DNA of 6,809 nucleotides from Candidatus Aerophobota bacterium (GTDB lineage Bacteria; Aerophobota; Aerophobia; Aerophobales; AE-B3A). Below the pieces are notes generated by a model, which was given only the letters and a program-made list of their open reading frames with translations, was not told the origin of the DNA and made no database searches. Shown piece by piece: positions 6,601-6,809 of this stretch. Where the stretch lies: positions 1-6,809 of the forward strand of contig JAUWRE010000060.1 in NCBI GenBank assembly GCA_030610725.1, given 5' to 3'. The stretch's first letter is position 1, and every line of letters starts with the position of its first letter. A program made the translations under genes and the position numbers.

Positions 6601-6809
6601 GAGATAATTGCCACAAAGGGGACATCCAAAGTTCTTCATTCTAATGATGTTAAAACAGAAATGGTTGATAAGATTGGAGAAGGTAGTACTGAAATACCAG
6701 AGCTTATCCAAAGAGGTGATATAAAACTGATTATAAATACTCCCTCCGGGCAAAGAGGACAATCTGATATGAAACCTATCAGAAGTCTAGCGATTATGCA
6801 CGGAGTACC
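3697..6809 (+). CDS. carB: Carbamoyl-phosphate synthase large subunit (3' end cut off)
   Basis: CarB makes carbamoyl phosphate from bicarbonate, ammonia delivered by CarA and two ATP. 1037 full codons are present, in a numbering only one off E. coli CarB (1073 residues), so roughly 35 residues lie beyond the window. The first ATP-grasp unit has GSGP (14-17), R169 in [12 protein letters not shown], and E299-x-N301-x-R303. A helical oligomerisation region spans about 402-552. The second ATP-grasp unit has [10 protein letters not shown] (565-574), R714 in [11 protein letters not shown], and E840-x-N842. Ornithine-site equivalents E782, D790 and E891 are present. In the allosteric MGS-like domain, K953, T973, T976, K992 and N1014 are conserved, while the E. 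coli T1017 position is proline (P1016). The start gives [17 protein letters not shown], as usual, but no Shine-Dalgarno is visible before it, which points to coupling with carA. No frameshift is seen. Confidence 0.97.
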   Translation, partial: MPKRTDIKKILIIGSGPIIISQACEFDYSGTQACKALKEEGYQVILVNSNPATIMTDPEIADATYIEPITPEILEKIIKKERPDALLPTLGGQTGLNTAIKLAERGTLDKYNVKMIGANYDVIKKAEDREYFKRAMQKIGLDLPNSAVAYDMQEAKKVLKKIGLPVIIRPGFTLGGTGGGIAVTEEEFGKIADLGLKNSMISEILIEESVVDWKEYELEVMRDLKDNVVIVCSIENFDPMGVHTGDSITVAPAQTLTDKEYQKMRDAAIAIIREVGVETGGSNIQFAVNPRNGRMVVIEMNPRVSRSSALASKATGFPIAKFAAKLAVGYTLDEIRNDITKETPASFEPSIDYCVVKIPRFTFEKFPEAEDILGVSMKSVGETMAIGRTFKEALQKGLRGLEIGHTGLDNKKSYQEITDDKLILRLKEPNASRIFYIKYALQKGMNVEEISRITGIDPWFISNISDIVKLENEIKIGYSKSKAINKELLRQAKEYGFSDSQIAELTDSEELFVRSHRKKLGIEATFKLVDTCAAEFEAYTPYYYSTYEAEDEARISKKKKIMILGGGPNRIGQGIEFDYCCCHASFAIKELGYETIMVNSNPETVSTDYDTSDKLYFEPLTFEDVMNIIDKEKPDGVIVQFGGQTPLNLAKRLEDAGVFIVGTSVKSIDRAEDRDKFARLIRKLKINQPANGSATLREEAREIAKKIGYPLLLRPSYVLGGRAMKIVYDEASLDKFLEEAKETSREHPILIDKFLENAVEVDVDAVSDGELTVIGGIMEHIEEAGVHSGDSACVLPPHTLSDDIIDTIRKYTYALSKELKVKGLLNIQFAIRNDIVYVLEVNPRASRTVPFVSKATGVPLAKVAAKIMVGKKLSELGFTEEKVVNHFSVKESVFPFSRFSGVDIILGPEMKSTGEVMGISPSFGIAFYKSQVAAGTILPRKGKVFISVKNDDKRDIIFIAKRLCYMGFEIIATKGTSKVLHSNDVKTEMVDKIGEGSTEIPELIQRGDIKLIINTPSGQRGQSDMKPIRSLAIMHGV

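Noticed and set aside
6412..6762. Antisense open frame of 116 codons opposite carB
   Set aside because: It is opposite the conserved allosteric domain of carB, and its product has no recognisable motif.

Overview
This AT-leaning window (6809 bases) carries one left-to-right cluster of nitrogen and pyrimidine genes, preceded by a structured non-coding stretch of about 275 bases. All recognisable genes are on the + strand. Frequent AGA/AGG arginine and ATA isoleucine codons, clear Shine-Dalgarno sites and separate carA and carB genes mark it as bacterial. The first large gene, an FMN-type glutamate-synthase-related protein with an N-terminal cysteine motif, hints at an anaerobe. I cannot name the taxon.

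Left part (1-428): a likely 3' end of an upstream gene (stop at 67-69), two copies of a 19-bp direct repeat, a long perfect stem-loop, a small hairpin and a strong Rho-independent terminator ending near 239. A second block follows: a palindrome (258-273) overlapping a possible extended -10, a second hairpin with a U-tract (283-330), and a 28-codon ORF (346-432). That ORF has its own ribosome binding site and overlaps the next start codon. Together these look like the end of one transcription unit and the regulated leader of the next.

Middle (429-2507): a 530-residue stand-alone FMN/TIM-barrel protein of the glutamate synthase family, with no glutaminase domain, then a 153-residue polymerase-beta-type nucleotidyltransferase.

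Right (2574-6809): carA and carB, the small and large subunits of carbamoyl-phosphate synthetase. carB runs off the right edge about 35 residues short of its expected end. Catalytic and most effector-binding residues are present. The carA/carB junction holds a 12-bp inverted repeat that encloses the carA stop codon, and carB has no visible Shine-Dalgarno, which suggests coupled translation.

How they may work together: carAB uses glutamine nitrogen, bicarbonate and ATP to make carbamoyl phosphate for pyrimidines and arginine, and the glutamate-synthase-like protein is at least formally in nitrogen assimilation. The nucleotidyltransferase between them has no assigned target. No known exotic system is evident. 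The most noteworthy items are the leader upstream of 429, the carA/carB switch-like junction and the cysteine-modified glutamate-synthase relative.
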